64,000 nucleotides of DNA from Tropicimonas sp. IMCC34011 (GCF_003390865.1 NZ_QMEJ01000004.1:62001-126000), one strand, 5' to 3'; counted from the stretch's first letter, positions 28,185 through 36,838 are shown. The notes: generated by a model from the letters alone, not told the origin. A program made the numbers and translations.

Positions 28185-28772
28185 CTATTGCACGGAGGAC
28201 GGCGCAGCCGCGCGCTGAGCGGCGGGAGGAAAGAGCTTGCCCCGGTGCTTGGCATCGACGCGCCAGAGTTTCTTCCGAATCCCGGCCGGCTCAAGATGGC
28301 GGTACGCCCCGCCGGAGAACTTCTTCCAGTCGAGCGCCAACCCCTGCTTCACGAGTTCCGCGGACAGATCGCTTCCATCCGGGAGGTAGCATTTCGCCAC
28401 GACCCGGTCGTACGTCATGCCCTCCTGGATGACCGCCTTGATGACCTGCCCCTTGCAGAGGGCGACCATCGCGAACTTCGCCTTCTTGCCCCACGGGTCC
28501 TGCAACTCCGGCGCGTCGATCCCGGCGAGGCGAATGTGCGTCTTCTGGATGACGATCGTATCGCCGTCGATCACGTAGCATTTGCCCTCGAGGATGCCCC
28601 CGGCCGCGGTTGCCGGCGACGGCGACGGCGCTGGCACCGGCGGGCTCACACTCCGCGGCGGGACCGGCTTATGGACTGGCCTGTGAGGGCGAGGGTTCTC
28701 TGGAGCCCGAAGGGGGGGCCGCGGCGCCGGCTTCGGAGGCCCGCTGAACAGTTTCCTCAAGAATCTCAACAT
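28185..28772 (-). CDS. thermonuclease-like (SNase) protein with proline-rich N-terminal region
   Basis: A 195-residue protein: a basic, very proline-rich segment (about residues 11-55) and then a staphylococcal-nuclease domain. Visible catalytic-type residues are Asp69/Asp71 in VIDGDTIVI, Arg81 in RLAGIDAPEL and the YDRVVAKCY strand. Members cut DNA or RNA with Ca2+, but activity here is not shown. A cleavable signal peptide is not evident; residues 1-10 (MLRFLRKLFS) are short and amphipathic. The ATG at 28772 is chosen over one 18 codons upstream because it starts this basic segment. It is convergent with tamB. Confidence 0.8.
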   Translation of the reverse strand: MLRFLRKLFSGPPKPAPRPPLRAPENPRPHRPVHKPVPPRSVSPPVPAPSPSPATAAGGILEGKCYVIDGDTIVIQKTHIRLAGIDAPELQDPWGKKAKFAMVALCKGQVIKAVIQEGMTYDRVVAKCYLPDGSDLSAELVKQGLALDWKKFSGGAYRHLEPAGIRKKLWRVDAKHRGKLFPPAAQRAAAPSSVQ

Positions 28773-28871
28773 GCAACTCGCCTTTACCTCTGGACAGGCA
28801 GAGACTAGCCGCGATCCGCTTGGCACTTCCAGACCTCCGGGAAGCGTTCGGACAGCCGCGTTGCCCGCCGC

Positions 28872-30221
28872 CTACCCGAGGAACACCCGACCTTCCGGGT
28901 AGCGGACCTGCGGCACCGTGCGTGTGGCGAGGAAGAAGCCGAGCGTCAGCGGACCGACGCGGCCGAGGAACATCACCACCATGATGACGATCTTCCCGGC
29001 CCAGGTCAGGTCCCCCGTTGCGCCGAGTGACAGGCCCACCGTGCCGAAGGCGGACGACACCTCAAAGGCCAGTTCCAGGAAGCTCGCATCCTCGAAGATC
29101 AGGAGGAGGAACAGCGACACCATGACGAGGAGCATGGACACGATGGTCAGGGCGAGAACCTTCAGCAGTTCCTCCCCCCGGATCGAACGCCCGAAGATCG
29201 TCAGGTCCTGACGCCGCCGGAAGAAGGCGAGCGTGGCGATGATCAGGACGGCGAAGGTCGTCACCTTGATCCCGCCCGCCGTGGACGTGCTGCCGCCGCC
29301 GATCAGCATCAGGGCGATGGTCAGGAGCGATGTCTCCTCCCGCATCTGGGTGATGTCCACCGTGTTGAACCCCGCCGTCCGGGGCGTGACGCCCTGGAAC
29401 CAGGCGGCCCAGAGCCGGTCGGACGTGCTCTCGAGCCCGCCGAGCGTGCCTGGGTTGTTCCATTCCAGAAGGCCGAAGGTCAGCGTGCCCCAGAGGATCA
29501 GGATCGCCGTGCCGGACAGCATCAGCTTGCTGTGGAGCGACAGTTTCCGCCACGAGCGCTTGTTCACGATCTCGCCCACGACAAGGAAGCCGAGGCCCGA
29601 GACGATGAACATGAGGGGCACGACGATATTGAGAAGGGGATCGCCAACCCATCCGGAGAGGCTGTCGGGATAGAGCGCAAAGCCGGCATTGTTGAATGCG
29701 GAGATGGAGGTGAAGATCGCGCTCCAGATCCCCTCCGCCACTCCGAGACGCGGCACGAAATCGATGATCAGGAGAAGCGCCCCGCCGAGCTCGACGACCA
29801 CCGCGATCTTGAAGATCTGCTCCACGAGACTCGTGAGGTTTCCCAGCGAGGGCTGGTTCAGGTCCTCCCGAAGGATGACACGGTGGGAGAAGCCCACGGG
29901 AATGCCGAGGGACGTCAGCACAAGGACGGCGAAGGTCATGAGACCGAGCCCACCGAGTTGGATCAGGCACGCGATGATCGCTTGCCCGACGATCGTGTAG
30001 TCGGAGCCGGTATCGACCACCGCGAGGCCCGTGACCGTCACCGCGGACACGGAGGTGAAGGCGGCGTCGAGCGACGTCACTTTACCGGTATTGGAGATCG
30101 GCAGGATGAGGAGGATCGTGCCGAGAACAATGAGCCCGAGGTAGAGAGAGGCAAGCTGCGCCGGAGGAGGCAGGTGCCTCAGCCGCTCGAGGCCTCCGCG
30201 CAGGCGACGAAAAAGGCGCAT
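28872..30221 (-). CDS. ktrB: K+ uptake channel-like subunit, TrkH/KtrB family
   Basis: Integral-membrane K+ translocating subunit of 449 residues with about eight to ten hydrophobic segments. Selectivity-filter-like loops are recognisable, such as SVSAVTVTGLAVVDTG near residue 55, SISAFNNAGFALYPDSL and PRTAGFNTVDI. The C terminus has FEVSSAFGTVGLSLGATGDL, the fourth filter. Length fits KtrB better than the longer TrkH. It follows the regulatory subunit gene by 3 bp on the same strand, giving a ktrAB operon. Confidence 0.92.
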   Translation of the reverse strand: MRLFRRLRGGLERLRHLPPPAQLASLYLGLIVLGTILLILPISNTGKVTSLDAAFTSVSAVTVTGLAVVDTGSDYTIVGQAIIACLIQLGGLGLMTFAVLVLTSLGIPVGFSHRVILREDLNQPSLGNLTSLVEQIFKIAVVVELGGALLLIIDFVPRLGVAEGIWSAIFTSISAFNNAGFALYPDSLSGWVGDPLLNIVVPLMFIVSGLGFLVVGEIVNKRSWRKLSLHSKLMLSGTAILILWGTLTFGLLEWNNPGTLGGLESTSDRLWAAWFQGVTPRTAGFNTVDITQMREETSLLTIALMLIGGGSTSTAGGIKVTTFAVLIIATLAFFRRRQDLTIFGRSIRGEELLKVLALTIVSMLLVMVSLFLLLIFEDASFLELAFEVSSAFGTVGLSLGATGDLTWAGKIVIMVVMFLGRVGPLTLGFFLATRTVPQVRYPEGRVFLG

Positions 30222-30224
30222 AGC

Positions 30225-30896
30225 TCAGATCGTCTCGGCGAAGGCCCGCAAGTTTGCGCGCTTGCCGAGCAGGATGAGCCGGTCGCCTTCGGACAGGGTG
30301 CAGGGCTGACCCTGAAGCGCCTTGATCTCGGAGCCGTGCATGATGCCGAGGGGGACCAGCGAGAACCTGTCCTCGAGGTTCATCTCGCTGAGGACAGAAC
30401 CTGCCATCCGCTCAGGCACGACGACGTTCACGACGTGATAGCCGTTACCGAGGCTGACATAGTCGCCGACCATCGGGTTGTTCAGCATCTGGGCGGCATG
30501 GCGGCCCATCTCGGCCTCGGCATGGATCACCCGCTCCACCCCGATCTTGGACAGGATCCGGTGGTGCATCCGGCTCGACGCCTTTGCCCACACGTGCTCC
30601 ACCCCGACGAGCTTGGCAGACAGAGCAGACAGGATGGACGCTTCGAGGTCCTGCCCGATGGCGATGACTGCGACGTCGTACTCCCCGAGGCCGATCTCCC
30701 GCAGGACGTCCTCGTTGCCGCCGTCGGCAATCACGGTCCGCGCCAGCTCGTCGGCATAGCGGTTCACAACGGCGCCGTCCTTGTCGATCCCGAGGACGTG
30801 GTTTCCGAAGCGGGTGAGTTCCTTGGCGATCGTCGCGCCGAAAGTCCCGAGCCCGATGACCGCGAATGTGCGGCTCCTGCGACGCTCTTTTGCCAT
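30225..30896 (-). CDS. ktrA: K+ uptake regulatory subunit KtrA/TrkA (RCK domain)
   Basis: A cytoplasmic gating subunit of 223 residues with an N-terminal Rossmann RCK domain (VIGLGTFGATIAKEL; Gly15, Gly17, Gly20) and the DKDGAVV acidic strand end that binds the nucleotide ribose, followed by a TrkA_C domain (residues about 140-223). It has one RCK unit, as KtrA, not two as in E. coli TrkA. It is the first gene of the ktrAB operon and is preceded by a 95-bp gap after smc. Confidence 0.93.
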   Translation of the reverse strand: MAKERRRSRTFAVIGLGTFGATIAKELTRFGNHVLGIDKDGAVVNRYADELARTVIADGGNEDVLREIGLGEYDVAVIAIGQDLEASILSALSAKLVGVEHVWAKASSRMHHRILSKIGVERVIHAEAEMGRHAAQMLNNPMVGDYVSLGNGYHVVNVVVPERMAGSVLSEMNLEDRFSLVPLGIMHGSEIKALQGQPCTLSEGDRLILLGKRANLRAFAETI

Positions 30897-30991
30897 GATC
30901 TCCGTCTGGCGTTGCGCGGGCTTATGCGCCTCGCCGGGCGGGATGTAGCAGATGGCGGGCCCAAGGAAAGGCCCGTTTCAGAGCGCCTGCC

Positions 30992-33900
30992 TCAGGCGAC
31001 CATCGCCTCCGCCTTCTTGAGATCCACAGACACGAGCTGGGATACGCCCTGTTCCTGCATCGTCACGCCGAAGAGACGGTCCATGCGACTCATGGTGATG
31101 GCGTGGTGGGTGATGATGAGGAAGCGGGTGTCCGTCTGCCGCGTCATCTCCTCGAGAAGATCGCAGAACCGGGTGACGTTGGCATCGTCGAGCGGGGCAT
31201 CGACCTCGTCGAGGACGCAGATCGGAGCGGGGTTGGCAAGGAAGACCGCGAAGATCAGCGCCATCGCCGTCAGGGTCTGCTCGCCGCCGGACAAGAGCGA
31301 CAGGACGGACAGCTTCTTGCCCGGAGGCATGCACATGATCTCGAGGCCGGCGTCCAGCGGATCGTCCGACTCGACCAGCATCAGCTTGGCCTCGCCGCCG
31401 CCGAAGAGATGCTTGAAGAGCATGGAGAAATTGCCGTTCACCTCCTCGAAGGCGGTCAATAGGCGCTCGCGACCTTCCTTGTTCAGGGAGGCGATACCGG
31501 TGCGCAGGGTTCCGATGGCGTCTTCGAGATCGGCCTTTTCGGTGACGAGCTCGTCATGCTCTTCCTGCACGGCGCGGGAATCCTCCTCGGCACGCAGGTT
31601 CACCGCGCCGAGCGCGTCCCGGCTGCGGCGGAGCCGGTCGATCTCGGCCTCGATCTCGGGAGCCGGCGGGATCGCGGACGCATCACCGCCGAGGCGGTCC
31701 AGCAGCGCATCCGGCTCGATGTCCAGCGCCTCGCGGATGCGCTCCGCGGCCTCCGCCTCGGAGGCGCGGGCAGCCTCGGCGCGGGCATCGGCTGCCGCAC
31801 GCCTCTCGCGCGCCTCGGATGCGGCCCGCTCTGCCTCGCGGGCGGCAAGCTCGGCCTCGCGATGCGCGCTCTCCGCTGCGGCAAGTACTTCCGCGGCGGC
31901 GGTCCGGCGGGCTTCGGCCTTCTCGCGATCCGACTCCAGGGTGGCGCGGCGCTCCGCGATCTGTTGCGGCGCGGGACGGGCGGCGGCGAGGTCGCGCTCG
32001 GTTTCCTCCCGGCGCCGGGCAAGGTCCGCGCGGCTCGCTTCAGCATTCCGGAGGCGCTTCGCCCAGTCGGCCATCTCCCGCTCCACCGCCTCGGCGCGGC
32101 GACGGCGCCCCTCGCCCGCCCGGCGCAGCTCATCCGCCTCCTGACGGGCCGAGAGCATGTCCCGGCGGCTCCCTTCCACGCGATGCCTGGCTTCCGCGAT
32201 GCCCTCACGGGCCGCGCCGAGATCGGGAAGCCCGGCCAGCGTCACCTCCGCCTCCTCCAGCCGCGCCTCGGACGCGGCGAGCTCTTCGGTATGGCGCTCC
32301 ACGGCGAGCTCCGCGGCTTCGAGGCGGGTTCCGGCCATGGCGCGCTCGTTCTCCGCGCGGCTCGCGGCGCGGGAGGCGTCGGCCACGCGGGCATCGGCGT
32401 CGCGGCGGGCCCGGCGGGCGAGTTTGTCGTCCTCGGAGAGGCGCGTATGCTCGGCTTGCAGCGCCTCATGGGTAGCGGCGAGATCCTCGGCGCGCGACGT
32501 CAGGGTCTCCAGTTCGGCCGTGAGGCTCCTCAGCCGGTTGACCTGCTGAAGCCGGATCTTGGCGGCGGAGGGGGCATCGGCCGAGAGCGCGCCGTAGCCG
32601 TCCCAGCGGAAGAGATCGCCAGCGCGGGTCACGAGGCGCTGGCCGGGCGCGAGGTCCGCCTGCATCCGGGTCCCTGCCTCGGCATCCTCGACGAGCCCGA
32701 TCTGGGCGAGGCGGCGCGCCAGCAGGGCGGGCGCCTCGACATGTGCGGAGAGCGGATCGCTCCCGGCGGGAAGAGGTTGCGGCGAAGGGTACCCCGGCAG
32801 CCCGCGCCATCCCGTCCCGGCCTCATCGAGAACGGGCGCGCGCAGCTCGTCGGCGAGTGCGGCGCCGAACGCGGCCTCGAAGCCCGGAGCGACGGTCACG
32901 CTGTCGATGAGCGCCGCGGCCTCGCCGGTCTCCCGCGACACAAGGCGCTCGATCGCGGTTGCCTCGGCGCGGAGAGCCTGAACCTCGCCTTCGGCGCCGG
33001 AGCGGGCCGCGCGGGCCTCCCCCACCTTCACCGAGCATTCCGCGAGCGCAGCGTCCGAGACCGCGATCTGGTCCTCGGCCTCCGCTGCTGCCTTCTGCGC
33101 CTCCGACAAGGCCCTCGTTGCTGCGGAAACGCCCTCGCCCAACGCCTCCAGCTTGCCGCGCGCCTCGGCCGCCTCCCGCTCCGAACTCGCGCGCTCGCGG
33201 CGGTGGCGTTCGGCGGACGCCCTGGCCTCGGCCGCGTATCGCTCGGCGGACTGGTGCTGCGCGGAGAGGCGGGCGACGTCCTCGGTCACCTCGGCCAGCT
33301 CCGATTCCCGGGCGCCGAGGTTCTCGGAGGCGATCCGGGCCGCCTCCTGCGCCGCATCGAGCCGTGGCCCGTGCCCGTCCATCGCCTTTGCCAGCCGATC
33401 CTTCTCGTCTTCCAGCCGGCGCAGGGAGGCGCCGGCATCGCTGTTCAGCTCCTCCTCCCGCGCAAGGTCGCGCGCGAGCTGCTCGAGACGTCCTTCGAGC
33501 GTTTCGATGGCACGGAGGGCGCGGGCGGCGTCCTCGTCCGCCGAGCCCAGATCGACGAGGATGCGCTGAAGCACCGCCGCCGCGACGGTCTCCTCCTCGC
33601 GCAGGGGCGGAAGCGATTCGGCCGCAAGTCGGCGCGCGTCTTCGGAGGCCGTGACCGCCTTCTCCGCGGCGGCGGCGTCCTGCCTCTGGAGGGTCAGCTC
33701 CTCGGCGGCGCGGGCGGCGGCATCGGCCGCCTCGCGCCAGCGCCGGAACAGCAGCAACCCTTCGGCCCGGCGCAGATCGCCGCCGATGGAGCGGTACCGC
33801 GCCGCCTGCTTCGCCTGCCGCGCAAGGGTCGAAAGCTGGGAGGCCAGCTGCTCGATCACGTCGTCCACGCGGGAGAGGTTCTGCTCCGCACCGCTGAGCT

Positions 33901-34447
33901 TCAGCTCCGCCTCGTGGCGCCGCTGGTAGAGCCCGGAGATCCCCGCCGCCTCCTCGAGGATACGCCGCCGCGCCTTCGGGCGGGCGTTGATCAGCTCCGA
34001 GATCTGCCCCTGCCGCACGAGCGCCGGGGAGTGGGAGCCGGTGGAGGCGTCCGCGAACAGCATCTGCACGTCCCGCGCGCGCACGTCCTTGCCCGCGGCC
34101 TTGTAGGCCGATCCGGCGTCGCGGGTGATCCGGCGGACGATGTCGAGCTCGTCGGCCTCGTTGAAGGCGGCCGGCGCGAGGCGCTCGGTGTTGTCGATAT
34201 GGAGCGAGACCTCGGCGAAATTTCGGGCCCCGCGCGTCGCGGCGCCGGCGAAGATCACATCCTCCATCCCGCCGCCGCGCATGGCCGTCGGACGGTTCTC
34301 CCCCATGACCCAGCGCAATGCTTCGAGCAGATTGGACTTGCCGCATCCGTTCGGCCCGACGACCCCCGTCAGGCCGTCGGCGATCACGAGGTCCGTGGGA
34401 TCGACGAAGCTCTTGAACCCGTTGAGGCGCAGGCGCGTGAATCGCAA
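30992..34447 (-). CDS. smc: chromosome segregation ATPase SMC
   Basis: Chromosome-organising ATPase of 1151 residues. The head is split: Walker A GPNGCGKSN at residues 31-39, signature LSGGEQ at about 1050 and Walker B ICVLDEVDAPLDD at about 1075. Between are long Ala/Glu/Arg-rich coiled coils and a hinge around residues 520-640. A TTG at 34447 gives the canonical MRFTRLRLNGFKSF start and has GGGAG upstream, so I prefer it to the ATG at 34498, which would add 17 unrelated residues. Companion scpA and scpB are not in the window. The upstream region holds a DnaA box. Confidence 0.93.
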   Translation of the reverse strand: MRFTRLRLNGFKSFVDPTDLVIADGLTGVVGPNGCGKSNLLEALRWVMGENRPTAMRGGGMEDVIFAGAATRGARNFAEVSLHIDNTERLAPAAFNEADELDIVRRITRDAGSAYKAAGKDVRARDVQMLFADASTGSHSPALVRQGQISELINARPKARRRILEEAAGISGLYQRRHEAELKLSGAEQNLSRVDDVIEQLASQLSTLARQAKQAARYRSIGGDLRRAEGLLLFRRWREAADAAARAAEELTLQRQDAAAAEKAVTASEDARRLAAESLPPLREEETVAAAVLQRILVDLGSADEDAARALRAIETLEGRLEQLARDLAREEELNSDAGASLRRLEDEKDRLAKAMDGHGPRLDAAQEAARIASENLGARESELAEVTEDVARLSAQHQSAERYAAEARASAERHRRERASSEREAAEARGKLEALGEGVSAATRALSEAQKAAAEAEDQIAVSDAALAECSVKVGEARAARSGAEGEVQALRAEATAIERLVSRETGEAAALIDSVTVAPGFEAAFGAALADELRAPVLDEAGTGWRGLPGYPSPQPLPAGSDPLSAHVEAPALLARRLAQIGLVEDAEAGTRMQADLAPGQRLVTRAGDLFRWDGYGALSADAPSAAKIRLQQVNRLRSLTAELETLTSRAEDLAATHEALQAEHTRLSEDDKLARRARRDADARVADASRAASRAENERAMAGTRLEAAELAVERHTEELAASEARLEEAEVTLAGLPDLGAAREGIAEARHRVEGSRRDMLSARQEADELRRAGEGRRRRAEAVEREMADWAKRLRNAEASRADLARRREETERDLAAARPAPQQIAERRATLESDREKAEARRTAAAEVLAAAESAHREAELAAREAERAASEARERRAAADARAEAARASEAEAAERIREALDIEPDALLDRLGGDASAIPPAPEIEAEIDRLRRSRDALGAVNLRAEEDSRAVQEEHDELVTEKADLEDAIGTLRTGIASLNKEGRERLLTAFEEVNGNFSMLFKHLFGGGEAKLMLVESDDPLDAGLEIMCMPPGKKLSVLSLLSGGEQTLTAMALIFAVFLANPAPICVLDEVDAPLDDANVTRFCDLLEEMTRQTDTRFLIITHHAITMSRMDRLFGVTMQEQGVSQLVSVDLKKAEAMVA

Positions 34448-34537
34448 AGGAAAGCTCCCGGAGAGATCGGAAGAGGGTGCCGCTGCGGGGGGATACATGT
34501 CAAGGAGATGACACCTGATGTGGATGCCGCAAGCGAG

Positions 34538-34546
34538 TTATCCACA
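34538..34546 (+). promoter_or_regulatory. perfect DnaA box between petR and smc
   Basis: TTATCCACA matches the DnaA 9-mer consensus exactly. It lies 91 bp before the smc TTG start, in the 136-bp gap after petR. A 7-of-9 match in the opposite orientation (TGTGGATGC) lies at 34519-34527. Confidence 0.5.
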
Positions 34547-34583
34547 AGATGTCGCAAGGGAAAGTGGCGGATGGTGGCCGATC

Positions 34584-35288
34584 CTAGTCGGCGGCCAGCA
34601 TGTAGCCCGCGCCGCGCACAGTCTGTAGATAGCGCGGCTGCTTGGGGTTGTCCTCGATCTTGCGCCTCAAACGCGTGATCTGAACGTCCACCGCCCGCTC
34701 CTGCGCCCCGTCCCTGTCTCCGTCCCGGCCCGGATCCTCGACGAGCTGGCTGCGGGTCAGTGGCTCCCCCGCATGGGCGGCGAAGATCCGCATGAGCGTC
34801 GTCTCGGTCGCGGTCAGCCGGACGGGGACGGTCCCGCGCCACATCTCGCCCCGCTCCACATCGTAGCGCACCTGGCCGAGATGCAGCACCTTCGGGCCCT
34901 GCGACGGCGCCTGTTCGGGCGGAACGCGGCGCAGGATGGCGTTGATCCGGAGCAGCAGTTCCTTCGGCTCGAACGGCTTGCCGAGGTAGTCGTCCGCACC
35001 GGCCTCGAGCCCGGAGATCCGGTCCTGCGTTCCGCCCTTCGCGGTCAGAAGAAGGATCGGGGTCGCGAGACGTTCGCGCAAGGACGCGGTCAGGGACACC
35101 CCGTCCTCCCCCGGCATCATCACGTCGAGCACGATGAGATCGAATTCGAGGCCCGCGAGCAGGCGACGTGCATGGGCCGCATCGCGCGCGACAGTGACCA
35201 TGAAGCCGTTCCGGGCGAGGAACTTCTGCAGCAATCCCCTGATCCGCTCGTCGTCATCGACGATCAGCAGGTGCGTCCCGGCTTCCAT
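34584..35288 (-). CDS. petR: OmpR-family response regulator PetR
   Basis: A 234-residue regulator: receiver domain with acidic pocket DDDE (residues 11-14), phospho-acceptor Asp55 in VLDVMMPGEDG and the KPF lysine near 105, then a winged-helix DNA-binding domain (residues about 140-234) with RAVDVQITRLRRKIE and QTVRGAGYML. With the MarR-type gene upstream this matches the petP-petR pair of Rhodobacter capsulatus. No sensor kinase is adjacent. Its ATG lies 2 bp after the petP stop, with a GGAGGA ribosome site inside petP. In R. capsulatus the pair precedes petABC; here smc follows. Confidence 0.88.
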   Translation of the reverse strand: MEAGTHLLIVDDDERIRGLLQKFLARNGFMVTVARDAAHARRLLAGLEFDLIVLDVMMPGEDGVSLTASLRERLATPILLLTAKGGTQDRISGLEAGADDYLGKPFEPKELLLRINAILRRVPPEQAPSQGPKVLHLGQVRYDVERGEMWRGTVPVRLTATETTLMRIFAAHAGEPLTRSQLVEDPGRDGDRDGAQERAVDVQITRLRRKIEDNPKQPRYLQTVRGAGYMLAAD

Positions 35289-35290
35289 GC

Positions 35291-35821
35291 TCAGTGTCCT
35301 CCTTCGCTGAGCGACAGGTACCGCCTCCGCATCTCCGGGTCCATCATCGCTTCGAGGACCGCCCGGAAGCCCGCCACCGCCTCGGGCCCCGCGCTGCGGA
35401 ACGCGGCGCGCATCCGGGCGCGCTGCGCGTCGGACAAAGCCGATTCGAGGTCCGAGCCGCGCTCGGTGAGGTAGAGGTGCCGCTCCCGCTTGTCCGTATG
35501 ACCGACGCGGCTTTCGATGAGGCCGTCATCGATGAGGGCGCGCAACACCCGGTTCAGGGATTGCTTGGTCACGCCGAGGATGCCGAGCAGGTTGTTTACC
35601 GTCGTGCCGGGCGAGCGGTGGACGAAGTGCAGCGCCCGGTGGTGCGCGCGTCCGTAGCTGTAGCTCTCGAGGATCCGGTCGGGATCGGCGGTGAAGCCGC
35701 GATAGGCGAAGAACATCGCCTCGATCCCCTTCCTCAGGTGTTCGTCGGTCAGGAACAGGAGCGTCTCGCCCCGCTGCCCCGCTCCGGGCCTGTCCCTCAT
35801 GTCGCTTCCGTCGCCGGTCAT
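35291..35821 (-). CDS. petP: MarR-family regulator PetP
   Basis: A 176-residue winged-helix regulator of the MarR family: ALHFVHRSPGTTVNNLLGILGVTKQSLNRVLRALIDDGLIES is the DNA-binding region and VGHTDKRERHLYLTERG the wing. The ATG at 35821 is supported by a near-perfect ribosome site, GGAGGTGA, 3 bp upstream. It is the first gene of petPR and is divergent from ilvE. A dyad covering the promoters of both lies in the 137-bp gap and could be its operator. Confidence 0.87.
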   Translation of the reverse strand: MTGDGSDMRDRPGAGQRGETLLFLTDEHLRKGIEAMFFAYRGFTADPDRILESYSYGRAHHRALHFVHRSPGTTVNNLLGILGVTKQSLNRVLRALIDDGLIESRVGHTDKRERHLYLTERGSDLESALSDAQRARMRAAFRSAGPEAVAGFRAVLEAMMDPEMRRRYLSLSEGGH

Positions 35822-35858
35822 CGTCACCTCCAGGTGTCCCCGTATTAAGTCAGCCTTG

Positions 35859-35887
35859 TTGACATTGCCAGATCGCAATGTTAGCTC
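35859..35887 (+). promoter_or_regulatory. candidate ilvE promoter
   Basis: A consensus TTGACA (35859-35864) is followed after 17 bp by TAGCTC (35882-35887), a weak -10. The start site would be near 35894, giving a leader of about 65 bases. Confidence 0.4.
35862..35881. promoter_or_regulatory. dyad in petP/ilvE divergent promoter region
   Basis: ACATTGC (35862-35868), a 6-base spacer and GCAATGT (35875-35881) form a perfect inverted repeat. It lies within the spacer of the candidate ilvE promoter and over a possible petP -35 element, a classical place for a repressor of both genes. A second imperfect half-site pair, GTCA-N7-TGAC, lies at 35849-35863. Confidence 0.5.
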
Positions 35888-35907
35888 CGCTCAGTTTTTA
35901 CGCAATT

Positions 35908-35931
35908 AAATGTCCGATCCGGACGTTTTTT
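35908..35931 (+). terminator. attenuator-like hairpin in ilvE leader
   Basis: GTCCG-ATC-CGGAC (35912-35924) extends by a T-G wobble and AAA/TTT pairing to a 9-bp stem, and is followed by Ts up to 35931. It lies after the candidate promoter and 28 bp before the ilvE ATG, so it could end transcription early. The region before it is too short for a leader peptide. Confidence 0.35.
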
Positions 35932-35958
35932 GGACAGGTTGTTCCGAAGGAGGGCACG

Positions 35959-36828
35959 ATGGCTGGCAATTACGACGATCGGGACGGGATGATCTGGCTC
36001 GACGGTCACCTTGTGCCGTGGCGCGACGCAAACGTGCATATCCTGACCCATGCGCTGCACTACGCCTCCTCGGTGTTCGAAGGCGAGCGTGCCTATAACG
36101 GGCGCATCTTCAAGAGCCGAGAGCATTCCGAGCGCCTCCGCACCTCCGCCCAGATGATCGATTTCGAGATCCCCTGGACCGTGGAGGAGATCGAGGCCGC
36201 GAAGGCGCAGGTCCTCGCCTCGTCCGGCCTTCAGGACGCCTATGTGCGCGCGGTTGCATGGCGTGGCGCGGGTCCCGACATGGGCGTCGCCTCCGCGCGC
36301 AACCCGGTCCGCATGGCCGTCGCCGCGTGGGAATGGGGGGCCTATTACGGCGACGCGAAGATGCGCGGTGCCAAGCTCGACCTCGCCAAGTGGCGCCGGC
36401 CCGATCCGGCCACGGCACCGAGCCAGGCCAAGGCCGCGGGTCTCTACATGATCTGCACCATGTCCAAGCATGCCGCCGAGGCAAAGGGCTGCTCCGACGC
36501 GATGATGCTGGATTACCGCGGCTACGTGGCCGAGGCGACCGGCGCGAACATCTTCTTCGTGAAGGACGGCGAGGTGCATACGCCGAAACCCGATTGCTTC
36601 CTCAACGGCATCACCCGCCAGACCGTTCTCGGCCTGCTCGAAAAGCGCGGCATCACGGTCCACGAGCGCCATATTGAACCGTCCGAGCTGGAAGGCTTCC
36701 AGCAATGCTGGCTCACCGGCACCGCCGCCGAGGTCACCCCAGTGGGACAGATCGGCGACTATACGTTCGAGGTGGGCGAACTGACTCGCTCCATCTCGGA
36801 GGAATACGAGCAGCTCGTGCGGGCCTGA
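35959..36828 (+). CDS. ilvE: branched-chain amino acid aminotransferase
   Basis: PLP-dependent (fold type IV) transfer of amino groups in the last step of Leu, Ile and Val synthesis. The product is 289 residues. Typical segments are ILTHALHYASSVFEGERAY at about 28-46, the PLP-lysine region AKAAGLYMI near residue 158 and YVAEATGANIFFVKDGEV with NGITRQTVLGLL. The start at 35959 follows a strong ribosome site (AAGGAGGG); an in-frame ATG at 35878 lies upstream of the likely promoter start. A GC-rich hairpin follows the stop. Confidence 0.94.
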   Translation: MAGNYDDRDGMIWLDGHLVPWRDANVHILTHALHYASSVFEGERAYNGRIFKSREHSERLRTSAQMIDFEIPWTVEEIEAAKAQVLASSGLQDAYVRAVAWRGAGPDMGVASARNPVRMAVAAWEWGAYYGDAKMRGAKLDLAKWRRPDPATAPSQAKAAGLYMICTMSKHAAEAKGCSDAMMLDYRGYVAEATGANIFFVKDGEVHTPKPDCFLNGITRQTVLGLLEKRGITVHERHIEPSELEGFQQCWLTGTAAEVTPVGQIGDYTFEVGELTRSISEEYEQLVRA

Positions 36829-36838
36829 GGCCCGGCGA

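Noticed and set aside
31556-34678. Plus-strand open frame of about 1040 codons opposite smc
   Set aside because: It mirrors the smc codon pattern and its product is low-complexity Gly/Arg/Ala sequence. smc is clearly the real gene.
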